A stretch of 64,000 nucleotides of DNA from the NCBI GenBank assembly GCA_018266835.1, contig JAFDZP010000005.1:1-64000 (forward strand), in the 5' to 3' direction. The translations under genes and the position numbers were made by a program. Below the pieces are notes generated by a model. It had not been told where the DNA came from, ran no database searches, and saw nothing but the letters and a program-made list of their open reading frames with translations. Position 1 is the stretch's first letter; the number at the start of each line of letters is the position of its first letter. The DNA comes from Bacteroidota bacterium. Its GTDB lineage: Bacteria > Bacteroidota > Ignavibacteria > Tepidaquicellales > Tepidaquicellaceae. Below are positions 50,835-60,267 of this stretch, in pieces.

Positions 50835-50852
50835 CCCATTACTACTAATAGG
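50835..50852 (+). repeat. 18-bp hairpin repeat, copy 2 (region C)
   Basis: CCCATTACTACTAATAGG is identical to the minus strand of 3986-4003. It sits 1 bp beyond the SDR stop codon. Confidence 0.75.
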
Positions 50853-50853
50853 C

Positions 50854-51627
50854 TTAGTTTTTCCTTAAAATAAATGCTGCACCGGCCTGCGCTTTAGGAA
50901 ACATAGTTACTTCCGCTATATTTACATTCTCGTTCCTTGTAGCCACATAAAAAATTGTTTCAGCAACATCTTCCGGAGTTAAAGCTTCTATGCCCATGTA
51001 AGGGACTTTTGCCCGTTCTTGATCTCCTCTGAATCTTACAAGACTAAAATCAGTTTTCACTAATCCGGGGTCAACAGTCGAGACTTTTATTGAAGTGTCC
51101 ATTAAATCTATTCTCATTCCTTTAGTAATGGCATCTACTGCAAACTTAGATGCGCAGTAAACATTTCCGGCAGGATACAATTCCTTTCCTGCAATCGAAC
51201 CAAGATTTATTATGTGAGCATATTTCTTTTTCATCATTAAAGGAATTACATTTTTTGAAACATATAACAAACCTTTCACATTTGTGTCAATCATTTCATC
51301 CCAGTCCTGAATTTTTCCGTCCTGAATTTTATCCAGTCCGCGTGAGAGCCCGGCATTATTCAATAGTAAATCAATGTCCTTCCATTCTTCAAGCAGGGCA
51401 TTTATTTCGCGCTCCACATCGTCACTGTTCCTGACATCTAATTTAAAAATATGGACTTTTGAATTATATTTTTCTTCGTATTCTTTTTTTATCTGTTCAA
51501 GCTTTTCAAATCTTCTTGCGCAGAGTAATAGCTTTGCGCCGTCGGCAGCGAATAAGTCTGCAGCTGCCTTCCCTATTCCGCTTGATGCTCCTGTTATGAA
51601 AACGGTTTTGTTTTTGAAACTAATCAT
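50854..51627 (-). CDS. SDR-family NAD(P)-dependent oxidoreductase
   Basis: This 257-residue short-chain dehydrogenase/reductase of classical type has the cofactor motif TGASSGIGKAAAD near residue 12 and NNAG near 90. The catalytic Ser of NLGSIAG and YCASKFAVDAITKG (Tyr-x-x-x-Lys) are also visible. It resembles YdfG-like serine/3-hydroxy acid dehydrogenases, but the substrate is uncertain. I chose the ATG at 51627 (MISFKNKTVFITG); a TTG at 51636 is an alternative, and TTG starts are common here. It is a single gene between region C and pyk. Confidence 0.88.
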   Translation of the reverse strand: MISFKNKTVFITGASSGIGKAAADLFAADGAKLLLCARRFEKLEQIKKEYEEKYNSKVHIFKLDVRNSDDVEREINALLEEWKDIDLLLNNAGLSRGLDKIQDGKIQDWDEMIDTNVKGLLYVSKNVIPLMMKKKYAHIINLGSIAGKELYPAGNVYCASKFAVDAITKGMRIDLMDTSIKVSTVDPGLVKTDFSLVRFRGDQERAKVPYMGIEALTPEDVAETIFYVATRNENVNIAEVTMFPKAQAGAAFILRKN

Positions 51628-51875
51628 TTCTTTCAATTAATATTTAACAATTAACAATTATCAGATCCAAATTCAGTTACTATAAAAAGTGCAAAACAAT
51701 AACATAAAAACTGTTAATTGTTAATTACTAATTGCTAACTGATAAAAATTTGGCTATAAAATAGTTGCTATATTGATTATTTTTAAAGTTCCTAAATTTC
51801 AAAGTAAAGGTTTCTATATTCAAGTTACTTTTTTGACGATGAAATATTATTATTTTATTAATTAACAAACAAAAA

Positions 51876-53303
51876 TTGATAGACAAGAAAACTAAAATAA
51901 TTTGCACGATCGGGCCTTCGGTGGAATCAGTTGATATGATTGTACAGCTAATAAACGCAGGAATGGATTCTGCGCGCTTGAACTTCTCTCACGGTGAACA
52001 CAGCAAACACAAAGATTACATTACAAATATCCGCGAAGCCTGTAAAATCACAGGCAAACAAATCGCAATTATTGCAGACCTCCAGGGACCAAAGATAAGA
52101 GTCGGTAAATTAGAGAATGGATTCATAACTCTCGTAGAAAATGCTGAAATACAAATTACTTCAGAAGAAATTCTTGGCAACGAAGCAGTATTCTGCACAA
52201 CATTTCCGGGACTGATTCAGGAGCTTAAGGTCGGTGAAATTTTATTGCTTGATGACGGCAACATAAAACTTTTAATAACAGAAATAAAAAGAACTAAACC
52301 CGAAGTTACCTGTAAAGTTATCATCGGCGGAATTTTAAAACAGAACAAAGGCATTAATATTCCTTTCTCAGCTCTTTCACTTCCATCTCTAACTGAAAAG
52401 GATATGAATGATCTGGACTTTGCAATAAACAACGGAGTTGATTTCATCGCAATGAGTTTTGTTAGAACTCTTGACGATATTAAACTTCTTAAAGGCATCC
52501 TTCGCTCGCGCAGTAAAGAGCTGCCTATCATAGCAAAGATTGAAAGACCTGAAGCAATACAAAACATTGATGAAATAATTGAAGCAGCAGATATGATAAT
52601 GGTTGCCCGGGGAGACCTTGGTGTTGAGATTTCTGTTGAAGAAGTTCCTCAGCTTCAGAAGATGATTATTAAAAAATGTAATGCAAAGATAAAACCTGTT
52701 ATAACGGCGACACAAATGTTAGAGTCGATGATAAACGACCAGTCCCCTACACGCGCTGAAGCATCAGATGTTGCAAACTCTATCCTCGATGGAACTGACT
52801 GCGTAATGCTATCTGCGGAGACTTCTACGGGGCTTTATCCCCTGCAGGCAGTAAGCATGATGAAAAAAATTATTCAGAAAACCGAGACTCATAAGAAGAC
52901 AACTTACTTCAATGAAATTTTCGTTGAAGATTCTCCTGAAAATATTTTACACACAATTTGTAACTCTGCCTGTATGATTGCAGAGCGTGTGAGCGCAAAA
53001 GTAATTATTGCAGTGCCTACAATTACAGGAAATACTCCTCTTATAATTTCAAACCACAGACCTGCAGCGCAGATCATTGCAGTCGGTTTTGACGAGAAGA
53101 AACTTAAGAGATTAAAATTAGTATGGGGTGTGGAGTCAATGCTTACAACTGAACAGGATGACTTGCAGACTATCATAGACGATATTAAGTCAAGGCTTGT
53201 TGCAAATGATTATTTCCAGAAGGGTGACAGAATTGTGATTGTTTCAAGAAATCCAATTCCGCAGGCTCCTTCTGCAAATGATATTATGGTCACCACAATT
53301 TAA
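51876..53303 (+). CDS. pyk: Pyruvate kinase
   Basis: This 475-residue enzyme makes pyruvate and ATP from phosphoenolpyruvate. Family marks are KTKIICTIGPS at the N-terminus, MDSARLNFSHGEH, IIADLQGPKIRVG, IIAKIERPEAI (active-site Lys region), MVARGDLGVEI, ITATQMLESM and PTRAEASDVANSILDGTDCVMLSAET. The C-terminal domain is complete (EDSPENILHTICNSACMIAERV). The start is TTG. It is followed 10 bp later by the YpdA-like gene, suggesting cotranscription. Confidence 0.96.
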   Translation: MIDKKTKIICTIGPSVESVDMIVQLINAGMDSARLNFSHGEHSKHKDYITNIREACKITGKQIAIIADLQGPKIRVGKLENGFITLVENAEIQITSEEILGNEAVFCTTFPGLIQELKVGEILLLDDGNIKLLITEIKRTKPEVTCKVIIGGILKQNKGINIPFSALSLPSLTEKDMNDLDFAINNGVDFIAMSFVRTLDDIKLLKGILRSRSKELPIIAKIERPEAIQNIDEIIEAADMIMVARGDLGVEISVEEVPQLQKMIIKKCNAKIKPVITATQMLESMINDQSPTRAEASDVANSILDGTDCVMLSAETSTGLYPLQAVSMMKKIIQKTETHKKTTYFNEIFVEDSPENILHTICNSACMIAERVSAKVIIAVPTITGNTPLIISNHRPAAQIIAVGFDEKKLKRLKLVWGVESMLTTEQDDLQTIIDDIKSRLVANDYFQKGDRIVIVSRNPIPQAPSANDIMVTTI

Positions 53304-53313
53304 TTTATAAAAT

Positions 53314-54273
53314 TTGAAAGAGCTGGATTTAATTATAGTTGGCGCAGGACCAATCGGCCTTGCATGCGGAATTGAAGCAGAGAAGGCAAAGCTGAACTAT
53401 TTAATTATAGATAGGGGTTGCTTAGTGAACTCTATTTATAATTACCCTGTCAACATGACATTCTTTTCTACTTCGGAAAGACTGGAAATCGGCGGAGTGC
53501 CGTTTGTATCCTATGGTCCGAAAGCAACACGCAGAGAAGCGCTTGAATATTATCGTAGAGTGAAAGAAGCCTATAATCTTAGAGTAAATACATTTGAAGA
53601 AGTAAAAGATGTAAAGAAAAAAAATAATATGTTTCATGTTTCGACTTCAAAAGATAACTACGAAGCTAAGAATGTCATCGTGTCAACCGGATATTATGAT
53701 AATATAAATTATATGAATGTGCCCGGTGAAGAGTTGAATAAAGTTTTTCATTACTTCAAAGAAGCGCATCCATACGCAGGAAAGAGCTGTGCAGTAATCG
53801 GCGGAGGAAATTCTGCTGTCGATGTATCGCTTGAGCTTTTCCGGACAGGCGCAGATATAACATTAATTATACGTGAAGATGATATAAAGCAATCAGTTAA
53901 ATATTGGGTAAGACCTGATATTGAAAACAGATTAAAAGAAGGAACAATAAAATCTTTTTTTAATGCATCAGTAACAAAAATTACTGAAAATGAATTATTT
54001 TTTGAACAAGGGGGAGAAGAGAAAAACATCGCAAATGATTTTGTATTTGCAATGACGGGCTACCATCCGGATTTTACTTTTCTTGAACAGTTAGGAATAA
54101 AAATAGAAAACCACTGCCCTGTTTACAGCAGAGATACTCTGGAAACAAATATTGAAGGTTTATATCTTGCGGGAGTTGTATGCGGAGGGATGGAAACTGA
54201 AAAACTATTTATTGAAAATACTATAAAGCACGGCAAACAAATCATTGAAAATATTTTAAAGCATCGGCATTAA
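53314..54273 (+). CDS. ypdA: YpdA-family bacillithiol disulfide reductase
   Basis: This 319-residue flavoprotein has FAD-binding GAGPIGLACGIEAEKA at the N-terminus and a central NAD(P)-binding GGGNSAVDVSLELFRTGADITL. The YpdA-type stretch VNSIYNYPVNMTFFSTSERLEIGGVPF separates it from thioredoxin reductases: there is no CXXC redox pair. YpdA reduces bacillithiol disulfide with NADPH, implying that the organism makes bacillithiol or a relative, as known for the Bacteroidota/Chlorobi side. TTG start at 53314. Confidence 0.87.
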   Translation: MKELDLIIVGAGPIGLACGIEAEKAKLNYLIIDRGCLVNSIYNYPVNMTFFSTSERLEIGGVPFVSYGPKATRREALEYYRRVKEAYNLRVNTFEEVKDVKKKNNMFHVSTSKDNYEAKNVIVSTGYYDNINYMNVPGEELNKVFHYFKEAHPYAGKSCAVIGGGNSAVDVSLELFRTGADITLIIREDDIKQSVKYWVRPDIENRLKEGTIKSFFNASVTKITENELFFEQGGEEKNIANDFVFAMTGYHPDFTFLEQLGIKIENHCPVYSRDTLETNIEGLYLAGVVCGGMETEKLFIENTIKHGKQIIENILKHRH

Positions 54274-54295
54274 TCACTTTAGAATCACTTAAAAA

Positions 54296-54751
54296 TTACT
54301 TTAGCAATTCCTGATATATTTGCTCTGCATACTTCATTCCGTTACTATTAAAATACTGCTTACCGTTGTAGTCATCTAATCCTCCAAAAAAATTTAAACC
54401 TCCCTTTTTAATATCGCCAGCATAAGTGCCTGAAAGAGGAATAAGAATTTTGTTTAAAACTGAATTCCCTATTGCGCTGTTATTAAATAGATAGCTCATA
54501 TCAAAAATTATTTCTACACATCTGTCCTTACTTTTTATTTCCGTTATATTTTTCTTATCAACATTCAGATTATTTATCTTATCGGTCTTTTCATAAAGCT
54601 CTTTTACTATATTCAGTATCTTTTTTTCCTGCGCAGATGTAAATTCCACTTTGCTTGATGCGCCTTTATTGTAAATTGTGATTTGCATTGCAGATACATT
54701 GACTGCAATGAAACATGAGAGAATTAAAATTATTGCGGATAAGATTTTCAT
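54296..54751 (-). CDS. Small exported protein of unknown function
   Basis: This 151-residue protein is not recognised. It has a clear signal peptide (KILSAIILILSCFIAVNVSA) and a soluble mixed alpha/beta body. VEFTSAQEKKILNIVKELYEK and DRCVEIIFD are its most regular parts. It is probably periplasmic. It lies convergent to the YpdA gene and 66 bp from the VOC protein gene. Confidence 0.7.
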   Translation of the reverse strand: MKILSAIILILSCFIAVNVSAMQITIYNKGASSKVEFTSAQEKKILNIVKELYEKTDKINNLNVDKKNITEIKSKDRCVEIIFDMSYLFNNSAIGNSVLNKILIPLSGTYAGDIKKGGLNFFGGLDDYNGKQYFNSNGMKYAEQIYQELLK

Positions 54752-54817
54752 AGATAACCTGATAATGATTCAGTTTATATATTTAACTTGTTATCTTTGT
54801 AAAAAGTGCCTTCTAAT

Positions 54818-55177
54818 TTAACTCATCTGAATAAAATTAATTGTATTGCCATCCGGATCTAAAACTGTAACAGAAGAGCCGTTATCAGATTTTTGTAATT
54901 CGCCGTGCATGGAACCTCCTGAACTTAAAGTGTTATCAATCACCTCCTGAATATTATCTGTGACGTAATCAAACTGATGTCTGTTCTGCTCGGCAATAAC
55001 ACCTGCTATTTCATTTGGGCAGAACAAAAAATTTATATCAGTAATTTTAGAAGAATACATTTTAAAACCGGGGAATTCATGTTCTGCAAAGCGAATATTA
55101 AAAACTTTAGAATAAAATTCTGTCATCTTTAAAATATCTGTACAGGCAATTGTAATTTTGGAGAGTTTACAAGACAT
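54818..55177 (-). CDS. VOC-superfamily (glyoxalase-like) protein
   Basis: This 119-residue single vicinal-oxygen-chelate domain pairs beta-alpha-beta modules: KLSKITIACTDILKMTEFYSKVFNIRF at the start, and HQFDYVTDNIQEVIDNTLSSGG plus VTVLDPDGNTINFIQ at the end. I set the start at the ATG at 55177. A frame extension to 55252 adds a hydrophobic leader, but that leader coincides with the terminator hairpin at 55227-55264 of the upstream gene, so it is unlikely to be real. Enzyme role unknown. Confidence 0.82.
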   Translation of the reverse strand: MSCKLSKITIACTDILKMTEFYSKVFNIRFAEHEFPGFKMYSSKITDINFLFCPNEIAGVIAEQNRHQFDYVTDNIQEVIDNTLSSGGSMHGELQKSDNGSSVTVLDPDGNTINFIQMS

Positions 55178-55226
55178 ATATTTTAATTTTAATAGAAAAA
55201 TTAATAAAAGCAAAAATTTTATACAA

Positions 55227-55264
55227 ATAAAAAAAGCCCTCACTTTCTTCAAGCGAGGGCTTTT
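55227..55264 (-). terminator. Rho-independent terminator after T9SS cargo gene
   Basis: The arms AAAAGCCCTCGCTT and AAGTGAGGGCTTTT on minus have a short loop and a run of seven T. It lies about 30 bp past the stop at 55293. Confidence 0.88.
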
Positions 55265-55292
55265 AAAATTTTAGAACTGAACTTCTATAAAA

Positions 55293-56333
55293 TTATTTTA
55301 CAAGCATTAATTTCTTTTGCTCGCTGAAGTTTTGTCCGTTAGCGCCTGTGAATTCAAGTTTGTAGAAATACATTCCTGAAGATAAATTAGATGCATTTAA
55401 TTGTGTTGTATATTCACCTGCATTCATGTTAGCATCAACTAAGCTGCTTACTTCTTTACCCATTATGTCGTAAACTTTTAATGAAGTTACGCCTGATGTT
55501 GGTAAAGAGAATCTGATTGTTGTTGTTGGGTTGAATGGGTTTGGATAGTTTTGTGATAAAGAAAATTTATCAGCAACTGTTGAAACAGGAATCACATTAG
55601 TTGCAATGTCAATCCATGTTTTTCCTACTCTGAAGCCGTCGATAATACATTTAGGACCTGTAGTTGCTCCACCCTGTCTTACTGCACATCTTCCAAGATT
55701 TCCAACATCATTAGCAGTACTAGCCACAACCGGAATTGTAGCAACCGGTGGTTCAACAGGAGTAATTCCTGCTGTAAATGTATATAAGCTTGTTTCATCA
55801 TCAGTTGTTGTACCGGTGTTAAATTTATATTTAATAACAACCAAAATTGTAGTATTAAAAGCGTATGGAACTGTTGAATATCCTACTCCTGAACCAACAG
55901 TACCTTTACTTAAGCCGATTTTATAACCGGTAGCATCTGTTGCAATTGTTAATCTTGAAGTATAGAGTGATGTAGAGTTATTTGGAAGCATAGCAAATAT
56001 GTAATCACCTGTTGCTGTTGCTGTTGTAACGTTAAGCATGAAAGAACAATAAAGTGTTCCAACAGAATCCGCTACATCCCAATTCTTGTAAGCATCGTTT
56101 CCTGTTTCTTGCATTGTTAAAGCATTACCAACACCTGATTGAGGATATCCAACATATGTTAAACCCGGAGCAGTTACTAATAATGGATTTACTGTACCAG
56201 AATTATAAACCCAACCATGTGCTCCGATGGAATCACCTGCAGGATATGAGAAATTTTCTGTAAATCTGACCTGACTGTTTGCGGAAAGCGTCACAGCGAA
56301 GATAAATAAGAAAGTAATGAAAATTCTTTTCAT
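55293..56333 (-). CDS. T9SS cargo protein of unknown function
   Basis: This 346-residue protein has a signal peptide (residues 1-20) and a lectin-like beta-sandwich of about 220 residues (VRFTENFSYPAGDSIGAHGW; GTLYCSFMLNVT; IIDGFRVGKTW is similar in style to laminin-G/concanavalin-like domains). The T9SS sorting domain starts near 262 (QNYPNPFNPTTTIRF) and ends KKLMLVK. No catalytic residues are recognised; it may bind carbohydrate. A single gene closed by its own terminator. Confidence 0.82.
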   Translation of the reverse strand: MKRIFITFLFIFAVTLSANSQVRFTENFSYPAGDSIGAHGWVYNSGTVNPLLVTAPGLTYVGYPQSGVGNALTMQETGNDAYKNWDVADSVGTLYCSFMLNVTTATATGDYIFAMLPNNSTSLYTSRLTIATDATGYKIGLSKGTVGSGVGYSTVPYAFNTTILVVIKYKFNTGTTTDDETSLYTFTAGITPVEPPVATIPVVASTANDVGNLGRCAVRQGGATTGPKCIIDGFRVGKTWIDIATNVIPVSTVADKFSLSQNYPNPFNPTTTIRFSLPTSGVTSLKVYDIMGKEVSSLVDANMNAGEYTTQLNASNLSSGMYFYKLEFTGANGQNFSEQKKLMLVK

Positions 56334-56612
56334 AGCGTTTTTCTTTAGTTTTCGAAATTACATAAATATAAGGGTTTTCTGCTTAATAAGAAATAAGATA
56401 ATATTACTATTTGGTTAACTATTTAAGCCTTTTGTGAAGTGAAAAAAGCAATTTAAAGAATATTTTTATGTGGTTTTTTACTATTAAAACTATCTCTAAC
56501 AATTCCAATAATTATTTTTTGTAAATATTTTATAGTTTTTGTAAATTAATCAACGTTACAAGCTTGCAGCCTAAAATTTTTGTAATTAAATTAACCCCAA
56601 AGGAACAACTCT

Positions 56613-57224
56613 ATGGACGTAATTGACAGAAAATTTTTCTTTGACACATGCCGAAACAGTTTCGGAGGTTTCAAAGCTTCTCAGGTAGAAGGCATCGATT
56701 TTCTTTTAGATAAATTTGATGAATCTACTGATTTCGATTCAAAGTCGAAAATAGCGTACGGCTTTGCCACAATTAAACGTGAGACTGCCGATACTTACAA
56801 ACCCGTAAACGAAGGCTACTGGATGAGCAGCAACAGAGTCGGAAAGCTCTATAGCTACTATTCGAGCCACAATCCCGGAGCACTCAGCACAATTTTCCCG
56901 CACGGAAAAAACGGTGGTAATTATCTTGGCAGAGGATATGTTCAGCTTACTCACAACTTTAATTATAAAAAACTTGGTGATGCCTTAGATTTGGAGTTAT
57001 TAGAAGACCCTTCCATTGCACTTGACCCCCAAAATGCTTTCAAAATTATGGAATACGGAATGGTGCATGGTTCATTTACAGGAAAGAAATTATCAAATTA
57101 CTTTACTGATAACGGGTATGATTTTTATAATGCAAGAAAAATTATTAACGGACTTGATGCCGCCAGGGAAATTGCGGGTCATGCAGCCGTATTTTTCTCA
57201 GCAATTAAATTTAAGAAGAAATAA
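56613..57224 (+). CDS. GH19-type chitinase/lysozyme-like enzyme
   Basis: This 203-residue protein resembles glycoside hydrolase family 19 endolysins. YGFATIKRETADTYKPVNEGYW contains the likely catalytic E57 and the second acid E67, and GRGYVQLTHNFNYKKLGDAL is a family hallmark. It would cleave chitin or peptidoglycan glycan chains. There is no signal peptide, as in phage-type lysins that need a holin or other release. AAAGGA precedes the ATG. No phage genes surround it. It may be a domesticated lysin. Confidence 0.83.
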   Translation: MDVIDRKFFFDTCRNSFGGFKASQVEGIDFLLDKFDESTDFDSKSKIAYGFATIKRETADTYKPVNEGYWMSSNRVGKLYSYYSSHNPGALSTIFPHGKNGGNYLGRGYVQLTHNFNYKKLGDALDLELLEDPSIALDPQNAFKIMEYGMVHGSFTGKKLSNYFTDNGYDFYNARKIINGLDAAREIAGHAAVFFSAIKFKKK

Positions 57225-57229
57225 ATTTT

Positions 57230-57320
57230 TAATTATGAATTCAGAATTCAGAATTATGAGTTATGAATTGGAGATAAAGCTCAAACAGAGTTTTCGATTC
57301 ATAATTCATAATTCATAATT
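57230..57320. repeat. AATTCATAATT/AATTCAGAATT low-complexity inverted repeat
   Basis: Repeated ATTATGAATTCAGAATT-type words on the left and ATTCATAATTCATAATT words on the right can fold into a long imperfect AT-rich stem between convergent genes. Related words occur at 4050-4080 and 62200-62230. It may help terminate both genes. Confidence 0.55.
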
Positions 57321-57322
57321 TT

Positions 57323-60184
57323 TCATTTCATCACCACAGCCTTTTTTGTATCAAATACAACTCCGTCAACAACTAAGTTGTAATAATAAACCCCTGATGA
57401 AAGTCCCTCGGCGGAGAAGTTTGCAGAGTAGTTCCCTGCCGGTTTATTGCCGTTTTCAAGAATTTTTATAAGACGTCCGTTTGCATCGTAAACGTTTAAA
57501 CTAATAAAACTATTTTTGGGAAGCTGATAGTTTATGATTGTACTTGGATTGAACGGATTTGGGTAATTTTGAGATAATGAATAACTATCGGTAATGTTTG
57601 CTCCGGATTTCTCAACTGCAACAATATAAGAAGAAAATGTATTTAATTTTATATCAGATCCGGAATTAACTCTGTTCACATTGGAAAGAGTAAACATCTT
57701 TTTTTGCCCGGCTTCAACATTTGTAACGATACAAGCAAAATAATCATCGGAAAATGAAAGTAAATTTGCTGCATCTCTTTCATTATAGTTAGTTGTGTAT
57801 CTCTGATTGCCATCTTTATCATATTCAAGAAGCATATGTGTTTTATTTCCGGCAGCATCAATCGAAATTCCTGACAAATAGTAGCACCACAAATCATCAG
57901 CAGAAATCTTTATTATCTGAAATTTATTTCCTGAGTTGTAAACTTTATTCCACATTCTTTCACCATCCTTCCTGATCTTCATTGTTAACACATCGGTCTT
58001 ATTAGCTGCATTTAAAAAATTTGCAGTTACAACAAGATTTGTGTTTAAATCAGTCACTAAATCACAAGCTTTGTAATCCACATTAGAAGTGTATAAATCG
58101 GTCCAAAACTGAGCACCATTCGAATCAAGTTTTTCCGTCAATAAATCAAAATATGTACTTCCTTTATTGGAACTCAAATTGTAAATATATCCAAAACCAT
58201 CATGTATAGTTTTCTTCAGATATACACCATCAAGATTGTTCATCGTCCTCATAAAAATCGGGTTACCGTTTGAATTAAACCTGTACACAATATATTTAGT
58301 TGAAATACCTGACTCATAACAATTATATGATATGTATCCATTATTAAACTGGTCAATGAAAAAGCTAACCAAAGAATCACTTGCGCCTGCAGACTGATTT
58401 AAAGTTTGAATCCAGACGTTTTCATTACCTGTATTTTTTGCGATAAATATTTTTGATTTACCTGTACTATCCAGATATTGTCCTGCTATAAAAACATCAG
58501 CACTGCTGTTATTTACCTGTACAAACTTTACAGAACTCTCTTTTGGCAATAAGTTTTTAAATGAAAATTTAAAAGTTACATTTCCATTATTATCTGTTGC
58601 TGCTAAAAAACCATTCTTTCTATTCGTAACTGAATCAAATAATTCTCCCCCGGCATAAATTGCTGTTGGTGTCGGAGCTATATTGGTTATCTTCACTGAC
58701 TTTTCCCCGCTATAGATGTTTGCCGTCCACTGCAAAACACCTGCTGAAGTATACTTGTTTACAAATGCATTCATCTCGGTTGTCTTAGCTCTGCTTGTTC
58801 CTGATATGTATAAATAAGAATTGAAATATTTGAAATCTGATGCTGCATCATTGACTGATTGCTCGGTTGCAGAATAAGTCAGCGTGCCATTTTTATCGAA
58901 GTTATTATAATATAAATATTTTTGATTAGCGTTTTCCTGGACTTCTCCCGCGCTTATATATTGTAAATTATTTAAAGGATTCTGATACAACAGACGTGAA
59001 TTCAATGACTGATTAGCGGGATTGTAAACTTCTGAATTTGAAAGAATGCCTCCGTTGAATCCAATATTTGTAAATGCAGGCATGGTTGATTCACTACGAG
59101 TCAGAGCAAATCCTTCAGTTGTTTTTAGACTGTTGATTGAAGAGAATGTACTTGTTTTCCACCAAAGAGTGCCATTGGTATCATAAGCAGCAGCATATGG
59201 ATTACCCAGAAGGAATACATGTCCTGAATTATCTGTTTCAACAGTGGATAAAGTAGATAAGGCATCATCCTTTTTTGACCATACGGAGTCCAATGCTGAA
59301 TTATATTTTCTAAGTACATGATGAGGCTGGTATTCCGGCATTAAATCTGTTGTGTACCCTAAATAATAGCTTCCGTTTAATTCCTTACAATCAAATTGAG
59401 CAATATAAGAAGGGTTATCAGTGTACAAATTATATTTCAATGTATTACCTGTAGCCTTATCTATTTCATATAGTGTAAAATAATTCTTGTATTGTGATGC
59501 GCGGGTGATTGCTATCACAAAACTGTTTGTCTTCATCTTAACAATTTTATTATATGTCAATCCAAAAGGCGAAGTGTTAATTGTCTTTTGCCAAAGCAAA
59601 CTCCCTCCTGATGTATATTTATATAAATACACATGAGTATAAGCCGGAGGCAAAGAACTGTTATAACCTACATCTGCCAGAAGGTATATATTATTACTTT
59701 CATCAAATGATATGTCTTTTATTAAATAAGCAACTCCTTGTGGATTAGCAGGCGCTGTTACCTCCCACAATATCTGAAAGTTGGAATCAAAACATATTAC
59801 TCTCTGACAGATTGCATTATCCTGATTTTTCTGACATACAAGAAGAAACTGATTAAGAGGAGTCTTAACTAATTTTCCTGTTGCAACTGCATATTCACTT
59901 TGCGCGTATGAAATAAAAACTCTTTCAGGAAAATTGTATGTTAATATTTCTTCACCTTTGGAATTAAATTTTTTTATAAATGAATTACCCGTTGGTTCGT
60001 AATTCCCTATATAAAAAATATTTCCGTTGTCGTCAATAAATGAATTAACCATCTGCCTTTGTGCAGTCGGTTTTGAAGTGCTGAAATAAACAGGAGTGTT
60101 TTGATAGAATGAAACCCGATAAGTTTGTGAAGCCCCGACAGAAGATAACAACAAACAAATTAAAACAAAAAACAGCTTTCTCAT
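57323..60184 (-). CDS. Large T9SS cargo, WD/PQQ-like propeller protein
   Basis: This 953-residue protein has a signal peptide (residues 1-18). A long region of repeats such as FDSNFQILWEVTAP, YKYTSGGSLLWQKTI and KYTSAGVLQWTANIY follows, with KDGERMWNKVYNSGN later. These repeats have the style of SBBP/PQQ-type propellers (about 30-860). The T9SS sorting domain starts near 875 (QNYPNPFNPSTIINY) and ends KKAVVMK. Its last 107 coding bases are almost identical to those of the upstream gene 60268-61674. The two are probably related copies. Function unknown. Confidence 0.83.
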   Translation of the reverse strand: MRKLFFVLICLLLSSVGASQTYRVSFYQNTPVYFSTSKPTAQRQMVNSFIDDNGNIFYIGNYEPTGNSFIKKFNSKGEEILTYNFPERVFISYAQSEYAVATGKLVKTPLNQFLLVCQKNQDNAICQRVICFDSNFQILWEVTAPANPQGVAYLIKDISFDESNNIYLLADVGYNSSLPPAYTHVYLYKYTSGGSLLWQKTINTSPFGLTYNKIVKMKTNSFVIAITRASQYKNYFTLYEIDKATGNTLKYNLYTDNPSYIAQFDCKELNGSYYLGYTTDLMPEYQPHHVLRKYNSALDSVWSKKDDALSTLSTVETDNSGHVFLLGNPYAAAYDTNGTLWWKTSTFSSINSLKTTEGFALTRSESTMPAFTNIGFNGGILSNSEVYNPANQSLNSRLLYQNPLNNLQYISAGEVQENANQKYLYYNNFDKNGTLTYSATEQSVNDAASDFKYFNSYLYISGTSRAKTTEMNAFVNKYTSAGVLQWTANIYSGEKSVKITNIAPTPTAIYAGGELFDSVTNRKNGFLAATDNNGNVTFKFSFKNLLPKESSVKFVQVNNSSADVFIAGQYLDSTGKSKIFIAKNTGNENVWIQTLNQSAGASDSLVSFFIDQFNNGYISYNCYESGISTKYIVYRFNSNGNPIFMRTMNNLDGVYLKKTIHDGFGYIYNLSSNKGSTYFDLLTEKLDSNGAQFWTDLYTSNVDYKACDLVTDLNTNLVVTANFLNAANKTDVLTMKIRKDGERMWNKVYNSGNKFQIIKISADDLWCYYLSGISIDAAGNKTHMLLEYDKDGNQRYTTNYNERDAANLLSFSDDYFACIVTNVEAGQKKMFTLSNVNRVNSGSDIKLNTFSSYIVAVEKSGANITDSYSLSQNYPNPFNPSTIINYQLPKNSFISLNVYDANGRLIKILENGNKPAGNYSANFSAEGLSSGVYYYNLVVDGVVFDTKKAVVMK

Positions 60185-60267
60185 AGCATTGTCAGTTTTA
60201 ATTTAGTAATACAACTAATTTAATTTGTTATTTTTATATAATCAACTTACTTTATTTGGCAATAAAT

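Larger units (their letters stand above)
50379..50853. other. Intergenic region C: 475 bp, repeat-rich, no gene
   Basis: It holds two GTCACATTATTG motifs, three AGTCGG paired units, TTAATTGTTAA-type low-complexity filler and, at the right end, the 18-bp hairpin repeat next to the SDR stop codon. It shows no coding frame. The promoter for the Omp28-like gene should be in the left end. Confidence 0.8.

Noticed and set aside
55178..55252. 25-residue hydrophobic leader on the VOC protein
   Set aside because: It coincides with a terminator stem and T-run, and VOC proteins are cytoplasmic; the ATG at 55177 is the better start.
57016..57318. 100-codon open frame on plus
   Set aside because: Out of frame with the GH19 gene and running into AT-rich repeats; not a frameshifted part of that gene, which is complete.
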